A stretch of 11,421 bases of DNA. Source: Prevotella sp. GTDB taxonomy: Bacteria > Bacteroidota > Bacteroidia > Bacteroidales > Bacteroidaceae. Shown here one piece after another: positions 5,516-11,421 of this stretch. A program made the position numbers and the translations under genes. Under the pieces are notes generated by a model that saw only the letters and a list, made by a program, of their open reading frames with translations, was not told where the DNA came from and ran no database searches. The stretch spans positions 1-11,421 of the forward strand of contig JAEENF010000085.1 of the NCBI GenBank assembly GCA_016283605.1. Reading direction: 5' to 3'. Within the stretch, counting starts at the first letter, position 1. The number at the start of each line of letters is the position of its first letter.

Positions 5516-6171
5516 TCTTTTTGTTCATCCGACACATTTCTCTGTCGCTGACTGAATTCGCAGCCGCAATACTGCTGATTATAGAAACCATACTCCTTCA
5601 ACAACTGATTCCGACGCTCATACAGTCCACCCTTTCTCCAATTCTGTGCCCAGAAAACAACTCCATTGACCATTGAACATTCTTGCGTCCCGTTGGTAGC
5701 AAGCGTCCTTCGGCCGAGCGGACCATTGACCATTTGTTCAGCGATGTGTCCAGCACGTTCGATTTGTTCCAAACTTTTCCAGCGCGACGAGGCGAGCGTC
5801 GTTGTGAAGTACTTTATACCAAGTTCTTTAGCCTTCTGGGCGGCAACCGTCAGACGAAGTGTGAAGCAGAGTTCGCATCTCTTTCCTCTTTCCGGCTCAC
5901 CTTCAAGACCGCAGACATCATGTTGCCATTGCTCGTGGTCGTAGTCGCCGTCGATCCAAGTCAGTCCCAGACTCTCTGCATGACGTTTGCTCTCCTGCTT
6001 GCGGATCTCATACTCCTCACGGGGCCAGATATTCGGATTGTAGTAGAATATCGTCGGACGAATGTCATGCTGTACCAGCCACTCGACAATCGCCGAGGAA
6101 CACGGTGCGCAACAAGCATGCAACAGCACCTCCTTACACCCCTCTGGAACAACAATCGCCGGCGTCTTCAT
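5512..6171 (-). CDS. queH: QueH, epoxyqueuosine reductase, with a 20-residue insertion
   Basis: Catalyses the last step of queuosine tRNA modification, reducing epoxyqueuosine to queuosine. It is the iron-sulphur QueH family (DUF208), not the cobalamin-dependent QueG. In 219 residues all family cysteines are visible: LLHACCAPCSS (Cys20, Cys21, Cys24), RCELC (Cys99, Cys102) and QQYCGCEFS (Cys202, Cys204). TTTLASSRWKSLEQI and FWAQNWRKGGLYERR are also family features. Residues about 147-166 are extra: they are encoded by a 60-bp segment bounded by two copies of AATGGTCAATGG, and removing one period joins AEQMVNG directly to VVFWAQNW, a normal QueH sequence. The reading frame is intact, so the enzyme is probably functional with a surface loop. 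The ATG at 6169-6171 abuts a heptamer array. The gene lies 27 nt after the djlA-like gene and overlaps the nuclease start by four bases. Confidence 0.94.
   Translation of the reverse strand: MKTPAIVVPEGCKEVLLHACCAPCSSAIVEWLVQHDIRPTIFYYNPNIWPREEYEIRKQESKRHAESLGLTWIDGDYDHEQWQHDVCGLEGEPERGKRCELCFTLRLTVAAQKAKELGIKYFTTTLASSRWKSLEQIERAGHIAEQMVNGPLGRRTLATNGTQECSMVNGVVFWAQNWRKGGLYERRNQLLKEYGFYNQQYCGCEFSQRQRNVSDEQKE
5663..5734 (-). repeat. 60-bp in-frame insertion flanked by 12-bp direct repeats inside queH
   Basis: Plus-strand CCATTGACCATT occurs at 5663-5674 and again at 5723-5734, exactly 60 bp apart. On the coding strand this is AATGGTCAATGG, about two copies of the heptamer TCAATGG; the left copy extends to two perfect CCATTGA units (5663-5676). 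The segment between carries GCGTCC twice (5685-5690, 5703-5708), CTTGC/GCAAG as a short inverted repeat (5682-5686, 5699-5703) and the palindrome CGGCCG (5711-5716). It encodes PLGRRTLATNGTQECS plus one copy of MVNG, which does not resemble any part of QueH. Confidence 0.85.
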
Positions 6172-6192
6172 AAAATCTATAGTCTATAGTCT
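6172..6192 (-). repeat. Three heptamers upstream of queH
   Basis: Minus-strand units read AGACTAT, AGACTAT, AGATTTT, the last abutting the queH ATG. Together with GGGAAA (6193-6198) they fill the whole gap after the TAG of the djlA-like gene (6199-6201). Two units are identical and the third is degenerate. Confidence 0.8.
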
Positions 6193-6198
6193 TTTCCC

Positions 6199-7044
6199 CT
6201 ACAGTCCTCTTGCCTTCCAGATGCGGTCTTTCGCCGCATTGATCTCCTGGAACTTCTTCTCAGCCGCCTTACGCACATCCTCACCGAGCGCAGCCACCTT
6301 ATCCGGATGATGTTCGAGGGCGAGTTTACGATAGGCTTTCTTCACCTCATCGTCTGTGGCATTGGGACTGACACCCAGCACCTTATAGGCGTCTTCGAGG
6401 GTATCGCCTGAGAGGTGCAACATCGAGTCGACCTCACTACCGCGAAGTCCCATCCACTGTGCACACTCCTTCAACGCCGTAATCTCACTCTGAGGCACAC
6501 TGCCATCAGCCTGAGCCACCATCACGAGATAGTTCAACAGCTGCAGACGCTGCGAATAGTCCATCTGCTGATTGATCTGTCCGCAGCATTGTCTGACCGT
6601 CTGTTTAAACTGCTGCCAGCCCTCGCGCTTCTGTTCATTGAAGAGTTTATTCAGGATCTCATTACCCTGCGAAACGGCACTCTCTCCAAAGTTCTGACGC
6701 AACATCTGGCGCACCAGTTCCATCTCCGAGTGCATCGCCTTACCATCAGCCTTGATGATATACGACGAGAGCACCAGCAGTGAAAAGAGAAAACTATTTC
6801 TATTTCCCTGCTGCTGACGCTGACGATAAGCCTGCTGATACGCCTGGCTATAGTCCTGATACGACTGTTGTTGCCAGTTCTCCTCACGCTGGGAGCCTGT
6901 GCCCCAGGTACCAGAGTTATCAGGCGTATTCACACCGTCGAGTACCGAGTCGAAGAGCGACCCTATCAGATAGCCGGCTAGAGCCCCCAACGGTCCTCCA
7001 GCCATCCATCCGACGAAACCTCCTATCCACTTACCTGCTGCCAT
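6199..7044 (-). CDS. DjlA-like TerB/J-domain co-chaperone, membrane-associated
   Basis: A 281-residue protein with the layout of DjlA. A glycine-rich hydrophobic N-terminal segment (residues 5-31, GGFVGWMAGGPLGALAGYLI) is likely to insert in the membrane. A Gln/Ser/Tyr-rich linker follows (about 50-82). Next is a TerB-like helical domain (about 84-200) with the two acidic repeats KADGKAMHSEME (98-109) and QADGSVPQSEI (178-188). A C-terminal J domain (214-281) carries the HPD tripeptide (246-248) needed to stimulate DnaK ATPase. It is therefore expected to recruit DnaK to the inner membrane; its client is unknown. It lies 3 nt after the phosphatase gene and 27 nt before queH. The product is cytoplasm-facing if it follows the DjlA topology. 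Confidence 0.9.
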   Translation of the reverse strand: MAAGKWIGGFVGWMAGGPLGALAGYLIGSLFDSVLDGVNTPDNSGTWGTGSQREENWQQQSYQDYSQAYQQAYRQRQQQGNRNSFLFSLLVLSSYIIKADGKAMHSEMELVRQMLRQNFGESAVSQGNEILNKLFNEQKREGWQQFKQTVRQCCGQINQQMDYSQRLQLLNYLVMVAQADGSVPQSEITALKECAQWMGLRGSEVDSMLHLSGDTLEDAYKVLGVSPNATDDEVKKAYRKLALEHHPDKVAALGEDVRKAAEKKFQEINAAKDRIWKARGL

Positions 7045-7047
7045 AGT

Positions 7048-8571
7048 TTATTTCACCACTTCCGGGATAGGTTCACCTATACAGGCGTTGGGCTGTTGGA
7101 TATGCAACATCTGAGTGATTGTCGGCGCGATATCCGTGATATGCACCTCACGACCCGTGCTGCCGTGTTCCACCTTCCAACCGTAGAACAACAGAGGGAT
7201 ATGGGCATCATAGGGATTCCAGGCGCTATGCGTTGTACCAATAGGTGATGACCATTTGCCGTAGTCATAGAATCCAGCCTCTAAGACCAACAACAGATCG
7301 CCTGAGCGATGAGGATGATAGCCTAAGAGTGCACGACTGCGGATGACATCGGGCACACTCCACGTGTTCACCTTTTCGAAGTCCATCACAAACTGCACAT
7401 GCGGCACCTTTGAGAAATACTCTACCAACGTCTCCTTCACATCCTCCAGATCCAGCCCCAAGGCCTTGATCTTGCCATGATTCAGGTATACCCGATAACC
7501 AAGGAGTCCGTTGATAATCGAACGGTCAACGGCAGCACCGAACTTCTCCTTCAGACAGGCATCCAACTTATCGTTCAATACGTCTTCGTCAATATTCCAC
7601 GCACCACCGTTCATTTTGTGGTCAATCATAAACTGGAAGTTATGTGCGCCACCGTGATCAGCCGTCAGGAAAAGGAGATAGTTACCCTCACCCACCTGCT
7701 CGTCGAGAGCGTTCAACAAACGGGCAATATCCTTATCCAACTCCAGATAAGCCTCATCAGTATGCTCGCCACGCGTGCTGTATTTATGGCCAATCACATC
7801 GGTCTGTGAGTAACTTACACAGAGCATGTCCGTCACATCGCCCTTACCGAGCTGCTCACCCTTCAGGGCGGCAATAGCCATGTCGGTGGTGATATGTCCG
7901 CAAAGAGGATAGAGACCAACATCCTTACCTACCTTCTGCAGCTCCTTGTTTTTCTTGAGCTCCTGATTAACGGCCTTCGCCCACTCAGGCAGTTCCGTAC
8001 GATAAAATGTACTCGTCATAAACTGGCCGTTGTCAATATCCAGCCAATAGGCATGATCCGAGCTCCGTCCTGCGGGCAGGATAGCCGCACGATCCTTATA
8101 GGAGACACCTACAACCTTCGACTTGAAGTCAGTATGCAGACGGATCTGGTCACCGATGGTCGTCGAGAGCAGGTTGCGAGGCGACATACAGCCACGCTTG
8201 CGATTGTCCGTTCCTACGGGCTCCACACTCTTGTCGCCACAGCAGTACACAGGGTCGTCGTCGATATAGAAATCATTGCCGCAGATACCATGCAGCGCAG
8301 GTGTCGTACCTGTATAGGCACTTGTATGACCAATAGCCGTTACCGTCGGCACATAGTTGATCAGGCAGTTATCACAGCTATAGCCTTTCGTAATCAGTCG
8401 CTTTAAACCATTATCCTGGAACTGGTCGTAATACCTGCTAAGATAGTCCCAGCGCATCTGGTCGACGACGATGCCTACCACCAATTTCGGACGCTCACCG
8501 AAGTCTGTATGCGCCAAAACCGTATTGCAGACGCACAGCAGCGCCGCAACACACCAGAATAGCTTTCTCAT
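7048..8571 (-). CDS. pafA: PafA-like periplasmic alkaline phosphatase
   Basis: A 507-residue enzyme of the alkaline phosphatase superfamily with a signal peptide (residues 1-20, cleavage after VLA), so periplasmic or surface-located. Nucleophile Thr78 lies in VPTVTAIGH, and Asn99 stands 21 residues on. Lys159 and Arg161 (SYKDR) reproduce the Thr/Asn/Lys-x-Arg set that marks the PafA phosphomonoesterases of Bacteroidetes, as opposed to phosphodiesterases of the same fold. Metal ligands are apparent at Asp37 (VVDQMR), Asp258/His262 (SQTDVIGH), Asp305/His306 (TADHGG) and His448 (GTTHSAW). PafA enzymes release phosphate from many organic monoesters and scavenge phosphorus. The length is slightly below the well-studied Elizabethkingia enzyme. 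The gene is second in its operon, 6 nt after the GlsB-like gene and 3 nt before the J-domain gene. Assignment to the superfamily is certain; PafA subtype is likely. Confidence 0.9.
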   Translation of the reverse strand: MRKLFWCVAALLCVCNTVLAHTDFGERPKLVVGIVVDQMRWDYLSRYYDQFQDNGLKRLITKGYSCDNCLINYVPTVTAIGHTSAYTGTTPALHGICGNDFYIDDDPVYCCGDKSVEPVGTDNRKRGCMSPRNLLSTTIGDQIRLHTDFKSKVVGVSYKDRAAILPAGRSSDHAYWLDIDNGQFMTSTFYRTELPEWAKAVNQELKKNKELQKVGKDVGLYPLCGHITTDMAIAALKGEQLGKGDVTDMLCVSYSQTDVIGHKYSTRGEHTDEAYLELDKDIARLLNALDEQVGEGNYLLFLTADHGGAHNFQFMIDHKMNGGAWNIDEDVLNDKLDACLKEKFGAAVDRSIINGLLGYRVYLNHGKIKALGLDLEDVKETLVEYFSKVPHVQFVMDFEKVNTWSVPDVIRSRALLGYHPHRSGDLLLVLEAGFYDYGKWSSPIGTTHSAWNPYDAHIPLLFYGWKVEHGSTGREVHITDIAPTITQMLHIQQPNACIGEPIPEVVK

Positions 8572-8577
8572 ATGATT

Positions 8578-8817
8578 TTATTTCTTAAAAAACGAAGCGA
8601 TCCAGAGGATGACAACAGCACCGATGATAGCTGTGCCAAGCTGACCTAAAAGACCACCCCACTCGATGCCCAGCATGTCAAACAACCAGCCGCCAAGAGC
8701 ACCACCGAAGAGACCCAGCACACAGTTCATGATAATGCCGAAGCCACCACCTTTCATCAACTTGCCAGCGCAGAAGCCAGCCAAACAGCCTAAAAGAAGC
8801 GAAATGATAATACCCAT
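8578..8817 (-). CDS. GlsB/YeaQ/YmgE family small membrane protein
   Basis: A 79-residue glycine-rich integral membrane protein. Three hydrophobic helices are visible at about 2-17, 25-46 and 54-76. The conserved pattern, GCLAGFCAGKLMKGGGFGI, then NCVLGLFGGALGGWLF and GAVVILWI, matches the transglycosylase-associated/GlsB stress-response family (PF04226). The length is typical. Family members are induced by stress in other bacteria; their molecular function is unknown. It is first in a five-gene operon, with a promoter at 8848-8878 that gives a leader of only about 25 nt. Confidence 0.93.
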   Translation of the reverse strand: MGIIISLLLGCLAGFCAGKLMKGGGFGIIMNCVLGLFGGALGGWLFDMLGIEWGGLLGQLGTAIIGAVVILWIASFFKK

Positions 8818-8847
8818 AATTTTTACTGTTTAATTGGTTTGATGGTG

Positions 8848-8878
8848 CAAAAATACGCAAAATAATCGGAACCGCCAA
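8848..8878 (-). promoter_or_regulatory. Bacteroidetes-type promoter of the glsB-like operon
   Basis: The minus strand shows -7 TATTTTTG (8848-8855), followed by CACC, and a TTG -33 element (8876-8878, context CTTGG) at exactly 20 nt. The -7 box overlaps the left arm of the terminator hairpin 8851-8905 and the -33 lies in its loop. The promoter is therefore embedded in the terminator of the aromatic operon. Confidence 0.78.
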
Positions 8879-8905
8879 GAAACGACCCGATTATTTTGCG
8901 TATTT
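8851..8905 (-). terminator. Long hairpin terminator of the aromatic amino acid operon
   Basis: A 19-bp perfect inverted repeat: AAATACGCAAAATAATCGG (8851-8869) and its exact complement at 8887-8905, with a 17-nt loop. It begins 15 nt after the tyrA stop codon. On the minus strand the stem ends in TATTTTTG, a short T-run. The stem is longer and more A/T-rich than most intrinsic terminators and could additionally bind a protein or protect the mRNA 3' end. Confidence 0.8.
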
Positions 8906-8920
8906 AAACAAGCTTAGAGA

Positions 8921-9715
8921 CTATCTCTTGATTTCTATGTCGCGCTTCACGTTGTTGCGGATCTTCGTCAGATACCCCTTCATACCCGCAGCATCCTTCT
9001 GGTCGATGATTTCCAGGAGTTCCTTCAGTTCCGTACGGATCTGCGACACCTGATCGTGGGTATAGGGGTTGAAGAGGATTTCCTGCAACAGATAGTCGTC
9101 CTCGTTCAGCACACCCTTCGCAATCCTCATATGACGCTTGAACGTCGTACCAGGTGCATCCTGATGTTTCATCACGGCCGCAAAGACAAAGGTCGAGACA
9201 AACGGTATCGACAATGAGTAAGCCACTGTCTTATCGTGCTCCTCGAAGGTGTACTCGTAGATATTGAGTCCCAGCTTCTGGTAGAGGTCCTTGAAGAAGA
9301 TACGGCCCATATAGTCGCCCTCGCTGATAATGATGGCATTCTCCTCAGAGAGCTGCTGGAGGTTGGCAAACGTAGGTCCGAACATCGGGTGCGTACTCAC
9401 ATAACGCATACCCGTCTGCTCGTAGAACTCCTTCAGATCCGTCTTCACCGAGGCGATGTCGCTGATGATACACTCCTTGGGCAGATAGGGAATCACCTCC
9501 TTGAACACCGGAATGGTATATTTCAGCGTGACAGCATTGATCAGCAGTTCAGGTTTGAATTCCTCGATCTCCTCATACGAGGTAAAGCGCTGACAGTTAT
9601 AGGTGAATCTCATGCGCTTGGGATCTCTCTCAAACACCGCCACCTCGTGTTCAAAACTCAGCAGGTCGATGAAGAAGCTTCCCATCTTACCTGCACCCAT
9701 CACAAGAATCTTCAT
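8921..9715 (-). CDS. tyrA: Prephenate dehydrogenase
   Basis: Oxidatively decarboxylates prephenate to 4-hydroxyphenylpyruvate, the committed step to tyrosine. The 264 residues begin with an NAD(P)-binding Rossmann motif GAGKMG (7-12), with Glu29 at the end of the second strand. SDIASVK (85-91) and HPMFGP (109-114) follow, both typical of the prephenate/arogenate dehydrogenase family; the all-helical dimerisation region makes up the C-terminal half. There is no fused chorismate mutase or ACT domain here; the mutase is on the neighbouring gene product. The start at 9715 gives MKILVMGAGKMG, a normal family start, 3 nt after the DAHP synthase/chorismate mutase stop codon. Last gene of the operon. 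Arogenate rather than prephenate as substrate cannot be excluded from sequence alone. Confidence 0.9.
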   Translation of the reverse strand: MKILVMGAGKMGSFFIDLLSFEHEVAVFERDPKRMRFTYNCQRFTSYEEIEEFKPELLINAVTLKYTIPVFKEVIPYLPKECIISDIASVKTDLKEFYEQTGMRYVSTHPMFGPTFANLQQLSEENAIIISEGDYMGRIFFKDLYQKLGLNIYEYTFEEHDKTVAYSLSIPFVSTFVFAAVMKHQDAPGTTFKRHMRIAKGVLNEDDYLLQEILFNPYTHDQVSQIRTELKELLEIIDQKDAAGMKGYLTKIRNNVKRDIEIKR

Positions 9716-9718
9716 AGC

Positions 9719-10783
9719 TTACTTGTTAATGATTTCAATCTGTTGACGTACACTTTCCTCGTGGATATTCTCGAAGACATGGGCCACGAACTCTGGATCC
9801 ATCCCGCAAAGGGCGCCCTGCGCACCACGCTTGTTCAAGATCTCGTTGTAGCGGTTAGCCTGCAGCACCGTCATATTGTGTTCTTTCTTATACTTTCCGA
9901 TCTCACGACACACCCGCATACGCTTCGCCAAGATATCCATAATCTGATTGTCGAGTTCATCGATCTGCTTACGCAACTGCGTGATACCCTCCGTTGACTG
10001 CTTCTCGTCGCGAATGACGAGCAGCGAGAGGATATAGTCCAGCACATCGGGTGTCACCTGCTGCTTGGCATCGCTCCAGGCCTTATCAGGATCGCAATGG
10101 CTCTCGATAATCAGACCGTCGAAGCCCAGGTCCATCGCCTGCTGACAGAGCGGCGCCACAAGTTCGCGACGTCCTCCGATATGACTCGGGTCGCTGATGA
10201 TCGGCAGTTCAGGAATCCTACGACGCAGTTCGATGGGGATCTGCCACATCGGGGCATTACGGTAGATCTTCTGTTCATACGAAGAAAATCCGCGATGAAT
10301 GGCACCCAGACGCTTGATACCTGCCTGGTTGATACGCTCCAGGGCACCGATCCAGAGTTCGAGGTCGGGGTTCACAGGGTTCTTGACAAATACGGGCACA
10401 TCCACACCCTTCAGGGCATCGGCGATGGCCTGCATGGCGAAGGGATTAGCTGACGTACGGGCACCGATCCAGAGGATGTCGATACCATACTTCAGGGCGA
10501 GTTCCACATGCTCTGCCGTAGCCACCTCGGTAGAGACGAGCATCTTCGTCTCTTTCTTCACCTCGGCGAGCCATACGAGGGCGGGTTCTCCGTGGCCCTC
10601 AAAGCCTCCGGGCTTCGTACGGGGCTTCCATACGCCTGCACGGAAGTTGTGGCAGCCTTTCATGGCCAGCTCACGGGCTGTGGTCATCACTTGTTCCTCG
10701 GTCTCTGCAGAGCAAGGGCCTGCAATCACGAAGGGACGTTCATTGTCACTCGGTAAATTCAATGGTGCTAATTCCAGTTCCAT
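9719..10783 (-). CDS. Bifunctional DAHP synthase/chorismate mutase
   Basis: A fusion that links the first step of the shikimate pathway (phosphoenolpyruvate plus erythrose 4-phosphate to DAHP) to the chorismate-to-prephenate branch. Residues about 1-258 are a type I-beta (KDO8PS-like) DAHP synthase with GPCSAE (22-27), FRAGVWKPRTKPGGFEG (47-63), SDPSH (197-201) and ESHCDPDKAWSDAKQQ (227-242). Residues about 265-350 are an AroQ chorismate mutase: Arg271, Arg288, Lys299 and Arg311 align with the active-site Arg11, Arg28, Lys39 and Arg51 of the E. coli enzyme. In such fusions the mutase domain often mediates feedback inhibition by prephenate or chorismate. This is the C-terminal-mutase order. 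The gene lies 2 nt after the aminotransferase and 3 nt before tyrA, so the operon channels carbon to tyrosine, and to phenylalanine if pheA lies upstream. Confidence 0.96.
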   Translation of the reverse strand: MELELAPLNLPSDNERPFVIAGPCSAETEEQVMTTARELAMKGCHNFRAGVWKPRTKPGGFEGHGEPALVWLAEVKKETKMLVSTEVATAEHVELALKYGIDILWIGARTSANPFAMQAIADALKGVDVPVFVKNPVNPDLELWIGALERINQAGIKRLGAIHRGFSSYEQKIYRNAPMWQIPIELRRRIPELPIISDPSHIGGRRELVAPLCQQAMDLGFDGLIIESHCDPDKAWSDAKQQVTPDVLDYILSLLVIRDEKQSTEGITQLRKQIDELDNQIMDILAKRMRVCREIGKYKKEHNMTVLQANRYNEILNKRGAQGALCGMDPEFVAHVFENIHEESVRQQIEIINK

Positions 10784-10785
10784 AA

Positions 10786-11421
10786 TTATATTGCTTTTTT
10801 AATTCTTTCTAATGCAGCTTCAATTTTCTCTTCTTTGGCGCAGAGGGAGATGCGGATGTAACGCTCACCGTTCGAGCCGAAGATAAAGCCCGGAGTGATG
10901 AAGACACGCGCCTCGTGGAGCACACGCTCCGTGAGATCCTCCACATTCTTGATGTCGGCAGGGATCTTACCCCAGAGGAACATACCCACCTGATTCTTGT
11001 CATAGGTACAACCCAGGACATCCATGATTTTCTCTGCCCACTGCCGACGACGGGCATAAGTCTCGATATTATACTCCCGATGCCAGGCCTCGTCATTCTT
11101 ATAGGCCTCAGCCGCCGCCAGCTGGATACCACGGAACGTTCCGCTCTCGATATTCGACTGCACCTTCAGGATCCACTGTATAAACTGTGCATTCGTCGCA
11201 CAGAGTCCCACACGCCAGCCAGGCATATTATGACTCTTCGACATCGAGTTGAACTCGATACAACAGTCCTTCGCCCCTGGCACCTGAAGGATGCTCAGAT
11301 GCTCCTCGCTCAGGATAAACGAATAGGGATTATCGTTCACCACTACGATATTGTGGTCCTGAGCGAATTTCACCAGCCGCTCGTAGGTCTCACGCTGAGC
11401 CTTTCCGCCCGTAGGCATATT
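10786..11421 (-). CDS. Class I/II aminotransferase, C-terminal part (cut by window edge)
   Basis: About 211 C-terminal residues of a PLP-dependent aminotransferase; the frame is open through the right edge, so its true start is outside. The first residues, NMPTGG, are the conserved NxPTG turn of fold type I enzymes. Then come VVNDNPYSFI (the Asp that binds the PLP ring nitrogen and the following Tyr region), SMSKSHNMPGWRVG with the Schiff-base lysine, and RYIRISLC, whose Arg binds the substrate carboxylate. Placement directly before DAHP synthase/chorismate mutase and tyrA suggests it aminates prephenate, phenylpyruvate or hydroxyphenylpyruvate. This is inference from context; by sequence it could equally be an aspartate or diaminopimelate-type aminotransferase. 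Confidence 0.9.
   Translation of the reverse strand, partial: NMPTGGKAQRETYERLVKFAQDHNIVVVNDNPYSFILSEEHLSILQVPGAKDCCIEFNSMSKSHNMPGWRVGLCATNAQFIQWILKVQSNIESGTFRGIQLAAAEAYKNDEAWHREYNIETYARRRQWAEKIMDVLGCTYDKNQVGMFLWGKIPADIKNVEDLTERVLHEARVFITPGFIFGSNGERYIRISLCAKEEKIEAALERIKKAI

Noticed and set aside
9236..9997. Open plus-strand frame of 253 codons opposite tyrA and the DAHP synthase/chorismate mutase
   Set aside because: It is antisense to two clearly functional genes, has no promoter or leader, and its translation shows no recognisable domain. Long antisense frames arise from the codon bias of the real genes.

Overview
The window looks like a chromosomal segment of a Bacteroidales bacterium, most likely a Prevotella-type gut or rumen species. 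Four independent promoters fit the Bacteroidetes sigma factor pattern (TTG, 20 nt, TAnnTTTG). Start codons lack Shine-Dalgarno sequences. The protein set is typical of the phylum: a LruC-type lipoprotein, a PafA-type phosphatase, QueH, a DAHP synthase/chorismate mutase fusion, and an endonuclease I with a Bacteroidales-like C-terminal tail. Every supported gene is on the minus strand, so the window is transcribed from right to left.

From right to left there are five transcription units. (1) An aromatic amino acid operon enters from the right edge: a class I/II aminotransferase (3' part only), bifunctional DAHP synthase/chorismate mutase, and prephenate dehydrogenase. It ends at a 19-bp perfect hairpin (8851-8905). 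(2) A five-gene operon (8817-4496) starts inside that hairpin. It encodes a small GlsB/YeaQ-type membrane protein, a PafA-like periplasmic phosphatase, a DjlA-like TerB/J-domain protein, the epoxyqueuosine reductase QueH, and a secreted endonuclease I family nuclease. It ends at a hairpin at 4454-4491. (3) ffh (signal recognition particle GTPase), folD (one-carbon folate metabolism) and a 59-residue single-TPR protein form a second housekeeping unit, whose promoter again lies in the preceding terminator. It ends at a hairpin plus T-run at 1801-1844. (4) A monocistronic surface or periplasmic lipoprotein with two acidic LruC-like motifs spans 1661-258. (5) The left edge holds a promoter and the first codons of another exported protein.

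The most unusual signal is in the short gaps between genes. Every intra-operon gap longer than 6 nt (ffh-folD, folD-TPR, djlA-like-queH) is filled by tandem heptamers, each with a different sequence but the same 7-nt period. The repeats abut the upstream stop codon, the downstream ATG, or both. The ffh leader is also repetitive, with 7- and 8-nt units. A related heptamer pair flanks an exact 60-bp in-frame insertion inside queH. The insertion adds 20 residues at a point where removing it leaves a normal-looking QueH. Together these suggest a family of short-period repeats that occupies translation-initiation regions and has once entered a coding sequence.

Gene-free stretches are short. Positions 47-257 hold a promoter and a terminator. 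Positions 1662-1920 hold a promoter and a terminator, and nothing was recognised at 1845-1920. No RNA genes, CRISPR arrays or insertion sequences were seen.
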